64,000 nucleotides of DNA from Rhodotorula mucilaginosa (lineage: Eukaryota; Basidiomycota; Microbotryomycetes; Sporidiobolales; Sporidiobolaceae), in assembly GCA_034406715.1 (NCBI GenBank), contig CP137867.1, positions 930,001 through 994,000 of the forward strand, in the 5' to 3' direction. The first letter of the stretch is position 1. Each line of letters begins with the position of its first letter. A model generated the notes under the pieces. The model ran no database searches, was not told the origin of the DNA, and saw only the letters and a list, made by a program, of their open reading frames with translations. The position numbers and the translations under genes are program-made. Below, piece after piece: positions 10,067-19,726 of the stretch.

Positions 10067-10819
10067 GGTCGGCGATAGAGAGCTGTTCGAGGGTGGGTGT
10101 AATTCGGCAGGGATCGTCTGTGCTGGCGACTTGGGTCCGGAAGGCTGCTGTCTATGGTCGCGGGCCGAGGAATGTGCCGTGAAGGGAGCGGACGAGGAGG
10201 GATCGGGTAGACCTAGATACCGAGGCGCGGGTGGAAGAAAACGTCGTCAGTCTCGCCGCGCTTCTACTTTGTAATCTCTACGCCCACCGCACGCTTCCGA
10301 GAGCAGGTTATGGCTCGTAGGATGCGAGAGCAGGAGCGCACCTTTTTTTCGGGTCCAAGTTCTCTGCCGCGGGGTTTCCGGCGGCCGGGACGATACGTAG
10401 CTGTAGACCGAGTTCGCTAGTTCTCTGTCTAGCACGGTCACTGGCTCAGACGGTAGAGCGGTCTAGTCGAGAGAGAAGAGCGTGCAGTTCAAGTTGCTGC
10501 TGCCAGCAGCGAATTTGCGGACACCTTGACACCTCGCAAAACGCAGATCCTAGGTTACCATAAATCCCATGAAGCTATGTCAGAACGTCCAGTAGTACTG
10601 GCGCTGCTCGTAAGGGGCTCGAGAGGATGGCCGGTCGGAGGTGCACCGCCTCGGAGGAAACGGCTCTTCGCTCGCTCCTCGTCGTCAAACTTGTTCACAC
10701 GACCACGCGAGACAACGACTCGAGGCAGCTATACCGTGCCTAGGAGTCAGCCCTCGCTTGATCCTCCCGCCGCCTTGCGCTGCTGACAGGGCGACCCCTG
10801 CCTGCTCGCTCAACCCACC
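10067..10819. promoter_or_regulatory. Divergent intergenic region mS35/LEA-2 gene
   Basis: This 753-bp gap separates two divergently transcribed genes and should contain both promoters and possibly an unannotated 5' exon of mS35. A run of seven T occurs near 10344-10350. No convincing TATA box or tRNA was found; a D-arm-like sequence near 10442-10460 was rejected. Confidence 0.4.
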
Positions 10820-12623
10820 ATGGCGTACAATCACCAGCAAGACTACCACAGCGGCGAGTACCCGAGGCAGAACATGTACGCCGACCCGTCGAGGCCGTAC
10901 GCCGACCCACCGTCTCCCGCCGCGCCGGACGACTATGGACACCCCGATCAGTACTACCACAACTCGGCACCACCACCGCCCCACGGCGGCGGCGCCTACT
11001 ATGACAACATGCCCTACCAGGATCAGTACTCGGCCGGGGATTTCATCTCACCCGAACGGGACGGCAGGGGCATCCCCGGCGGACGGCAGACCACGTACCC
11101 GCCCGCGAGTAGCGACCCCGACTTGCTCGACAAGGAGGACGCGTTCGCGTACGAGAAACCGGCACTGCAGCAGCCCGTCACGCGCGGCAGTATCGCCGCT
11201 CAGGTGAGATCCCGCCCACCCTCGTACCAGCTGGAAGAGATCAAACAGTCGTGCTAAACCGTCATTGCTCTTGCCAGCTCGCGGCCGAGGGTCAGATTCC
11301 GAAAAAGGAGGGCCTGCGCATGTTTCGCAAAGACGAGCACGCCGGTGCCCTGACACGCGGAGGACGGATGCGATGTTGCGGTCGCGTCTTTTGTTGCTCC
11401 ATCATGCTCATCGTGCTCATCCTCGTCGGCATCGTCGCCGCCTTCTTCCGTGCGTTTCGTTTGTTCTTTCTCTTCTCCGCTTCGATCGTTCCCTCACGCA
11501 GCCCTCTCTCTGATGTTTCGAATCCGGCAGTGTGGGTCAAGCCGCCAGACGTGACTTTCCGCGGCATCCGACCGCCGACGTCCGGCAACGAAGTCTCGGT
11601 CCAGACGGGAGGGTTCTTGATCAACGTCACCCTCGACGTGAGTCGGATCCCCTCTTTCTTGCCTCCTACTAAATCACCTCTGACGTTGTCACCCATATAC
11701 AGATCAACGTCATCAATCCGAATTGTCCGTCCCTTTCACTGAAGGAAGCGTACGGTGCGCCGTGACTGACCAGTGACGCCACCCTGCAGTCTTTGGCGCC
11801 CACTTTTCGCGGGTCGACGCGACTGCGTACTACCCGACCAAGCCGAACGAAGCAGTCGGTGGCGGGACGCTGAAGGACTTTGACATCAAGAAGCACTCCA
11901 AGTAAGCCTCCCCGCGTCTGGTTTCGTCTGTCTCCCGCAGGATGGAGCAGAAGCTGATGTTTGCGTGCGCGGGCAGTTCAACAATCAACTTCCCCTTCTC
12001 GATCAACTATACGACGTCGTACGATTCGGACCGGACAGTTTTGCAAGACATTGCTCGGCGGTGCGGATTCCTCGGTGATGCGGCGACCCAACTCAAGGTC
12101 AACTACAAGGTCAAGACGGAAGTGCGCGTCATTGCCGTCTCGATCGGACCGACGTGAGTCTCTCCCTTCTTTTCTCGTCTCGCTTTGAAGCCGGTCAGGG
12201 GCTGATCGAGGGTTCGTGTGCACGCGCGGGAACAGCTTCTCGTCGTCGGCGTCGTTCGATTGCCCACTGACGGAATCCGACATTACTGGCTTCCTCGGGT
12301 CTTCGGGCTTGTCGGGCTTGCTGAACGGCGGGAGCAGCAAGCTCCGCGAGCGGAGGAGGAGCTTCCTCTCCCTGGGCGAAGAAGAGGCTTCTGCGCCGAC
12401 AGAGCAAGAGCGACTCGCGATGCACCTCGCGACGCGGCACGCGCTCGCGAAACTCGTCGAGCGCGGCAGCGGCGGCGGCGGCGGCGGCGCCGAGGAGGAG
12501 GGAGGGGTCCGCCGTCGCGCCGAAAAGATGTTTGTCGCGGATCGGTACATGCGGATCGGGACGGTGAGGTTGGCCGAGCACTCGTCGCCGTCGTCGTCGG
12601 AGGAGGAGGCACGCGACGACTGA
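10820..12623 (+). CDS. LEA-2 domain membrane protein, 453 aa
   Basis: Exons 10820-11203, 11278-11449, 11531-11637, 11703-11724, 11790-11901, 11977-12153 and 12236-12623. The N-terminal ~128 residues are rich in Pro, Tyr, Asp and Gly and look disordered. A Cys/Arg patch (RMRCCGRVFCC) sits directly before one transmembrane helix (SIMLIVLILVGIVAAFF). The domain that follows has LEA-2/WHy hallmarks: INVTLDINVINPNFF, ATAYYP and STINFPFSIN. The C-terminus is an Arg/Glu/Gly-rich low-complexity tail. LEA-2 domains occur in plant NDR1/HIN1-like and fungal vacuolar or plasma-membrane proteins, often linked to stress or lipid binding; the function here is unknown. Exon 4 has only 22 nt. Confidence 0.75.
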
Positions 12624-13479
12624 ACACACGCCTCGATATGGACACAATGACGCTCCGTCTCGGCCGCTTTAACCTATCGTCACCATGGACAGTTGTTTCC
12701 CCTTTTCCTCCGGCTCTTTCATGTTGAAGACACGACCTCGATCACGACCCCCCCTCTGGTGCATAGACACTCGTTCTCTGTACACGACTGCCTTCCTAGT
12801 CTATATTGTAACTCTGTGTTTAGTAGCCGTACGCGCATGGGGGAAGAGAGAAGGGGGAAGCGCGCGCCCTCCCCTCGAGCACTGGCCTTGTGCGTTTCGG
12901 TTGCCCAGACGAGTTGACTTGCAGGCGCCCGCGTGTCCGGACGAGAGACGAAACGCGCCTTGGAGAGACTGCTGTGCGAGTCGCGCGTCCAACTCAAAGC
13001 AAGGGAGCGACCTACTTTCTGTCCCTGTGCCTCTGTCCACCGCGTGCTCCTGCTGCTATACCCGTCGTCGCCGTTCGACCCCCGCCCGCGCCCACCGTCG
13101 CGTTCCCAAACCCCGCTCGACCCGAAGGACAGAGAGCCTCCCGAGGCACACTTACCTCGTGACCAGCTCGACCTGAGCAGATCCGCTCCATTCGCCCGCG
13201 CCCGGCTCGACTCGACGACGAGGCGGCGATCTCGTCAAACTCGGCCGTCTTCGCACGTCGCTTCTCGTCTTGGCAGACTTTCGACTCTGTGTCCCTCAAC
13301 AGTCGCGAAACGTACTCGCCGTGCATTGTCATCCCGAACCTCGTACTCTCTCTCGACCCCCACCTCTTCTCTGAAACCTCGTCGCGCCCGCCCGATCGGC
13401 CCCATCACCTCTTGCCCTCCTCTCGTCTTCGTTCGCATCCCTCCCTCCCCCGCCCCCTTACGCCAACTTCGAAGCCACC
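12624..13479. promoter_or_regulatory. Promoter and long pyrimidine-rich leader of CK1 gene
   Basis: This 856-bp tandem gap becomes strongly C/T-rich from about 13020 to 13475 on the plus strand (many TCTC, CCTC and CCGC runs), ending in GCCACCATGTC at the CK1 start. Such pyrimidine-rich leaders are common before strongly expressed fungal genes. No conserved ORF was recognised. Confidence 0.45.
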
Positions 13480-15702
13480 ATGTCGACTTCGCAACAGCAC
13501 GCTTCGTCCTCGAGTCACTCGTCGTCCAACTCGAACATCATCGGAGTCCATTTCCGCGTCGGCAGAAAGATCGGAGAGGGCTCGTTCGGCGTCATCTTTG
13601 AAGGTCAGCCGCTCCCCGCCTCTCCTTTCTTATCCCGTTCGCAGAGCAAGAGACCCTCTTCGCTGGATACGGCACCGGTTGATGCGCCGAGACAGTCGCG
13701 CGCCTCTTTGCTGGGTCCGGGTCACTCTTCGAGTTTTTTGCGTTCTGACGCGGATATTTTGTGCTCGACAGGCCACAACCTGCTCAACTCGCAGACCGTC
13801 GCCATCAAATTCGTACGTCTGCTCCTACCGTTGCGCGCGCTCTGTTCGGATGCCGGCGGAGAATACGAGGCGTGTCGACGACGGATGCAGGGACTGATGC
13901 TGGATCTTTTACGTACGCGCAGGAACCGCGCAAGAGCGACGCACCTCAGCTTCGCGACGAGTACCGTACCTACAAGATCCTCGCCGGTTCGCGTGCGTGC
14001 CCTTCGAAAAGTCTGTGCCCTGTGAACTTGTCCGGCTGACCTTTTTGCGAGAATCTTTCTACAGCCGGAGTGCCGCAGGTGTACTACTTTGGGCAGGAGG
14101 GCCTGCACAATGTCCTCGTGATCGACTTGCTCGGACCGTCGCTCGAAGACTTGTTCGACATGTGCGGGCGCAAGTTCTCGGTCAAGACGGTGTGCATGAC
14201 CGCCAAGCAGATGGTGGGTCGTTCGACGCGCCCTTACGACGTGTCCCAGCGAGCGTCAGTGGTTGCTGACTCCTGCGCCTATACCATGTCGCTTGAACGA
14301 CGGCCTCACAGCTCACGCGCGTGCAAACGATCCACGAGAAGAACCTCATCTACCGCGACATCAAGCCCGACAACTTTTTGATCGGGCGCCCGGGCACCAA
14401 GACGGCCAACGTGGTCCACGTCGTCGACTTTGGCATGGCGAAGCAGTACCGCGACCCCAAGACGAAGCAGCACATCCCGTACCGCGAGCGCAAGAGCCTG
14501 AGCGGGACTGCGCGGTACATGTCGATCAACACGCACTTGGGGCGAGGTATGTACGGTCGGTGCTGCGCTCGTGATTGCTCGAACTGACCGAGTTCTATAT
14601 GCCCGCCCCTGCAGAGCAATCGAGACGCGATGACCTAGAAGCTCTAGGTCACGTGTTCTTCTACTTTTTGCGAGGTGGGCTGCCTTGGCAGGGGCTCAAG
14701 GCAGCCACCAACAAGCAGAAGTATGAAAAGATTGGCGAGAAGAAGCAGACGACGCCGATCAAGGAGCTGGCGGAAGGGTTCGACGGTGAGTCTTTCCGAA
14801 GGGATTTCACCTGGCGGTTTTCGCTCATCTCCTCGCCGTCCACGTCCCGAATACAGAGGAGTTCGCCATCTACCTCAACTATGTTCGCAAGCTCGGTTTC
14901 GAGGAAACCCCTGACTATGATTTCCTCCGAGAACTCTTTACCAAGGTCCTCAAGAACCGCGGGGAAGTCGAAGACGGCGTGTACGACTGGATGACGATCA
15001 ACGGAGGGAAGGGTTGGGAAGCAGGGGTGAGTCTCAACACACTCTCTAGTGTTCAGGATCCCTCTCGGATCCTTCTAGCGTCCGAGACATGACTTCTAAT
15101 GTTGCCCGAAATTTGCAACTCCGCAGTCGACGATGCTCTCTTCCTCCGGATACGAGTCCCGAGCGCACCGAGGAGGCAAGGAACGCGACCGGGACCGCGA
15201 ACGAGAACGGGCGGAACGGCACGCTCAACGAGCAGCAGCAGCAGCGGCGGCGGCCGCGGCCGCCGCGCAGAACGGTGCGGGAAGTGGCGCAGTCACTCCG
15301 ACTGCGGCGGCGCGCGAGGGCAAGATCGGACGCCAACCTTCTGCCTCGGCGACGCCTCAGCCTGGTGCGAGCGCCATGGCCGTGAAAGGGGTCACGCCAC
15401 CAACGGCAACAGCGGCGCCGGGCGGCAAGGTGAACCGGATGAGTAGTACCGGTCATCCCTATGCCAACGCCAACGCAGCGAGTGCGGGTGGCGCTTTCGA
15501 TGATCAAGCGGGTGCAGAGTACGGTTCCGGATCGAACGGATACCGGACAAGCGCGGGCGCGATGCAGACTTCGGCGGGAGGAGCAGCAGGTATCAACGGG
15601 AACGGAGGAGCCGCCGCCGTCGCTCAGGACTACCACCACGACGACGACCACCATCGTGGCGGCTTCAGCCTCGTCAAGTTCCTCACCTGTCGATGCGGGT
15701 GA
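13480..15702 (+). CDS. Casein kinase I (Yck/CK1-gamma-like), 511 aa
   Basis: Exons 13480-13603, 13772-13812, 13923-13992, 14065-14213, 14312-14546, 14615-14785, 14857-15026 and 15127-15702. The kinase domain (about residues 22-310) shows the glycine loop [12 protein letters not shown] with the ATP-anchoring Lys54, the CK1-type catalytic loop YRDIKPDNF (Asp144), DFGMAKQY and the CK1-specific [16 protein letters not shown]. It therefore phosphorylates Ser/Thr, preferably primed or acidic sites. The C-terminal ~190 residues are low complexity: an Arg/Glu/Asp charged run, about twelve consecutive Ala, Gly/Ser/Ala-rich sequence, a His/Asp stretch (DYHHDDDHH) and a final [10 protein letters not shown]. 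Cys near the C-terminus fits palmitoylation, as in yeast Yck1/2, and suggests plasma-membrane location (inference). The alanine run is encoded by a GCN repeat near 15235-15270. Confidence 0.93.
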
Positions 15703-17163
15703 AGTGCCCGATCCTTCAAAACTCGCTCGCCTTCCTATTTCCCAGCTCCCTTCAAAAGGACCCTTTTTCCCTCTCTCGCATACTTTCCCATCCTCTTCCC
15801 CTCCATGCTCACTCTTTCACTTGTTTGTCCGCTCTTTCTGGCTCAGAGAAAATTGAGATCTAACGATCCTTTACACGACTTTTGTTTCCTTTTCCTCGCC
15901 CAATCGTTCCCTCATTCTTCACCTTTTCCTTTCTCTGTCACTGGCGTCCTAACTCTGACTTGAACCGACCTGATGTAATGCCTCCTTCTGCACGGTTTTG
16001 CAATCTACCATACCCACCCTGTCCTTGACCTTATCCTCTATGCCTCGGAACGGTCAGAGCTTTAGAATCCCTTGGAGGACAGAAGGGAAGGAAGAGAGGA
16101 GGCTGCCCGGTCTAAGAATCGCAGAGGAGGAGGACAGGGAAAGGATATCCAACAGCAACCAGCCTCACTGGATATGAACTGCCGGAGGGAAGGGAAGAGA
16201 GAGCGAGAGAGCAGATGGGAAATGGCGAGAGGAGGAGAGGAAGAATGATGAAAGAACATTTCTCCCATCTGACGCCCCTCCATTGTCAGTCTGTTACGGC
16301 AACCGGGATCTGCAGGCCGTTCCCCTAGAGGAGGAAGGCTTATAGGTGCATTCCTAGTCATCGTTCCGCAAGGCCGTCCCTGTTTAGTTTGACCCTCTCC
16401 GTAGTTTCTGAGAAGAGACCCCGCCTTTTCCTAGCCAGCGGAGCGCGGTAACACTCTGCCGAAGGAATACTTTCATGGGGAGATATGACACGCAATGACG
16501 ATACTGCATCAGAGCGTACAAAATCAGGCGCGAGGGGAGGCGTGGATGTCCAAGCTGAGAAGGGATCAAACAGTTACGTCGTGAGGATCCATCTACAGCC
16601 GCCAGCTTTGATGAGCCAGTTCGTCCAGAACAGCCTCGAGTGTGAGGTGATCTCGAACCCATCGAATCGAGCGATACCATATGTTGTCGGCAAGAACTCC
16701 CAGCGAAAGTTCTACAAGATGAAAAGGGAAAGGGAGGAAACCGGAGCGGCAGACGTGCTCGGAGCGAGTGGGAAAGAGCCGAGCTGGAATCGGCATATGG
16801 CCGCGCACTCGTACAGCTCTGACTTTGGGCGCTTCCGACGCAAAACAGACGAGAAAAGAGAGGGGATCGATCCGGAATTCGGTTGCTGCATTGCGGTGAA
16901 AAAAGAGAGGAAATTGTATAGCTGTGTAGGTGGGTCTAGAAATGCGAGCGGACAAAGTGCAAGACGTGGGCGGTATCGGGAAAAGGACACGGCGTGGGGG
17001 AATATGCACAAAGACAAAAGTGAGGGGTAGATAGCTCGGAGCGTTCTCGGCCTCTCTTAAGCATCGCGACCGGCGACGGGGTCGTACATGGGAGACCTGC
17101 CAGATGCGAGTTGCAGAAGTCAGCGAATGAAGAATCCACAGTAGGGTTCTTGAGACAGAGAGC
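15703..17163. other. Large convergent intergenic region (1.46 kb)
   Basis: This is one of the two longest gene-free stretches, between the 3' ends of CK1 (+) and the ECM15-like gene (-). It is less GC-rich than the coding DNA around it, and T/C-rich at first (3' UTR-like). One open frame of 181 codons (16485-17030, +) exists, but it is full of Lys, Arg, Ser and Glu, has no family similarity I know and an overlapping opposite-strand frame of similar length, so I do not call a gene. Confidence 0.4.
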
Positions 17164-17587
17164 TCACGCGAGGTACTGCCTCGTCTCGCTCATGCGCCGC
17201 GCGAGCTCGATCTGCGGATCCGGCTTCTCACTCAAGGGCGTCGGCATCGACAAGCCGGTGGGGGCGCCGCTGCGCGGACCGCCGGACGCCGACGGGCGGC
17301 GCGAGGAAGGGCGAGAGGCACTGTCGTCGAGGGCCGAGTCGTCCCTGTGTAGGGAAAAAGGATTTATTGAGCAAAGATGCATGGCGAGAGAGATGTGAAG
17401 GCAGCAAGGTAAAGCGGAAGAGAACGTCGGCGTACTGCAGGATGTTCTTGACGCTCGAGACCTTGGCGGCGAGGGAACCCTGCTTGTCCGTTCGGGTCCC
17501 GATCCGGATATCTGATTCGCAGAGGCAGCCGAGATCAGTTCAAGCTCGTTCCTCGGTCCGCTAAAAGAACGCTCCAGCTCCTCGTGC

Positions 17588-17627
<40 letters not shown>

Positions 17628-18252
17628 TGCCGCACCGGTTGCGATCCGCGGCTGCATTTGGGCGAAAAACGGGAAACATGGACGGTCAGCGGTTTCATTT
17701 GCCCTCGTCGGCTTCCCATAATGATCCGCGGGCAACTCACGCATCCCATGGCATGAATGGCCTCGTGGCATTGCTCGATAACCTTCATGACCTCGCCGTA
17801 TTCGCCCTCGAGGCCGGTGCCGTCTGGGTCGGGTTCGAAGAGTCAGTGCCGCTGCTCCGAAATTGACCTGTATGGATTGCGCAGAGCTCACAGCCATGCA
17901 GCTGCGCGAGTGTAAGAGCAAGGAGAGCTTGTCAGCGCACCGAAACTTTTGCTGCTGCTGCCGATCTGACTCGTGGACCTGCGAGCCCTCCGAACGCGCG
18001 GCCGGAGCTAATGAGACTCGCCTCGTACTTGAGCCCGCTCTTCTCGAGCACGCGCTGGCACTCTGCGATGTACTTGGAGACGGAGACTTCGACGCCCATG
18101 GGCACCAAGCAGAAATCGGCTATGTTGAGTTTTTTTAGTGCGCCGAGGGACGAAGTGGGGGTTGGAAGAGGAGGTTGCGAGCGAGGTCTGGTCAGTCAAA
18201 AGGATCGCGAGCTCGGAGCGAAAGAGGCGACGAGCGTACCGACAGCGTGCAT
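17164..18252 (-). CDS. ECM15/UPF0045 (MTH1187 family) thiamine-binding-type protein
   Basis: Minus-strand exons 18252-18240, 18119-18022, 17901-17892, 17823-17741, 17651-17636, 17511-17436 and 17344-17164 give 158 aa. The first ~100 residues match the UPF0045 fold family that includes yeast Ecm15 (about 104 aa): ADFCLVPMGVEVSVSKYIAE, LHGYGTGLEGEYGEVMKVIE and ATDIRIGTRTDKQGS. Members are small ferredoxin-like proteins; some bind thiamine or related molecules, and the cellular role in fungi is unclear. The last ~55 residues are a Ser/Pro/Arg-rich extension absent from Ecm15. The gene contains a 10-nt exon (Leu-His-Gly plus one base) and a 16-nt exon (PRIAT plus one base). Both are needed to keep the motifs in frame. 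Intron 18021-17902 uses a GC donor, and intron 17635-17512 carries a (CT)16 tract. Confidence 0.82.
17593..17624. repeat. (GA)16 microsatellite inside an intron
   Basis: Sixteen uninterrupted GA units on the plus strand, read as (CU)16 in the pre-mRNA of the minus-strand ECM15-like gene. It begins 11 nt after the donor of intron 17635-17512, directly behind the 16-nt exon, so it could act as a pyrimidine-rich splicing signal or simply be a variable repeat. Confidence 0.95.
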
Positions 18253-19726
18253 TCTCGTCTGTATGGGCTGAAAGGACAGCTGGTCGAGGCAGAACCGAGA
18301 GAGAGTGAGCGGCCGTCGGCGGGCGACGGACCGCGCTGGAGACGCGCCGATGATGACGCTGGAAAAACTTTTCCGCCCGCCTGCTGACACGTTCAGGGGA
18401 AAATTGTATTGCTGCTTGTGCACTACCATACGGGCTCTGCCTTTCTGGGCTCTAGCCCGCCGGCGCTCGTCCGGAATACTTCGAGTGAAGCCGCCGAGAT
18501 TCTCTCCTCTTTTTCCGTGTGCCGCGGTCCAGCATGCAGAGTCCCCAGAGATCTATAGAACACTTGACTCCTGCGAGTCCGACGAGTGTTCAGGTCAGAG
18601 TTGGTAAAATGCCGACAACAGTGGTGACGGTCGACGTCTGGAATGCGTTCAAAGAGTCTGCTTCGGCGCACGGATGTCCAGTTGATGTTTTGGTTTTGCC
18701 TCGGCCACCACCCCACTGTGCTGTCATCTAGTCCGAGCGTAGGTCGATTCGGTTGAGCAAGAGACGCATCTTTGAGCCTCGAGTGCGTATACAAGCGCGC
18801 ATCAGCGGCCGCAGAAAGTAGCGATCGAAAGGACGCCGTCTCGGGCGGTCGGTCCATCTCGTGTCCAGGCGGTCCAGTTCGTTTGCGCGAGAGGCAGCGC
18901 AGGTGCCCTTTGAAGGAGCACGGAGGGGCAGGAACTGTGCTGACAGGAAGTACTGTTATGAGCGTGAGCGGCGCAACCTAGGTACTTGGAGAGCAGTAGC
19001 CGACCGAGCGATGCTCTAGTGTCGGGTGTCCGGTGCCATCCAGCTTGCGCGCTGGTAGCCGACACAAAGCCCAGCGGCTCTCATCAGTACCGTCAGGCTG
19101 ACCGTGCGCGCGTTATACGAGCAACGGGTGGCGTTGATGTCCGGACCGACGGCGGGGGGCGTGGGCGGGCGGCTCGAGCGAGCCAACAAGGAGGGCACGG
19201 CGGCGGTATCGGTTCAGGTCCAGCGCCGTCTGTACAGCATTCTGCGCGTCAGACTCTAGCTCGCAGGCGGTCCGGTGGCGCGTGGAGGGAGGAAAGCGAG
19301 GTCATTCGGACGCGGAGCGGCGACCGTCGGCTGACGATGAGCAACGCGTGGAGAGCCTCTCGGGTGCTCGGATCGGGTGCAAGAGATCGAGCAGAGTAGT
19401 CTGGATCCCGTCCTGCCGGTCTGCCAGCAGTTGGAGGTGCTGGTGAGTGACAAGCTGAGGGTCAACATCTGTTTCACGCGGTGTCGGTTTCAGCGTGCCA
19501 AGGTGCAGTTCGACAGCTCACCGCTCACTCGGACCTGCAGCGGACTGTGAGAGCAGGTCACTCGTGGACGAGGCCCGACAGAGCTGGCCACCGTCACTCG
19601 CTGCCCGCTGCTCTCGAGCCCCATCTCGTCTCTCTCCCCACTCGTCGAACCGAAGAATAACAAACTCGAGCACGCCGACAGTGGACGCTATTCACGGCTA
19701 TCCTGACCTGCACAAGCACACCCAGC
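18253..19726. promoter_or_regulatory. Long divergent intergenic region (1.47 kb) before the Zn2Cys6 gene
   Basis: The region separates the ECM15-like start (18252, -) from the regulator start (19727, +). No recognisable coding exon was seen on either strand. Length and position suggest an extended control region or a long 5' UTR for the regulator, possibly with upstream ATGs. Confidence 0.4.

Noticed and set aside
10442-10460. tRNA-like D-arm (GGCTC...GAGC with A-box-like TGGCTCAG)
   Set aside because: No matching anticodon stem, T-arm or acceptor stem could be built downstream; the nearby GTTCAAG has no pairing flanks.
16485-17030. 181-codon plus-strand open frame
   Set aside because: Lys/Arg/Ser/Glu-rich without recognisable domain, in an intergenic stretch with an overlapping opposite frame of similar length; kept only as an observation.
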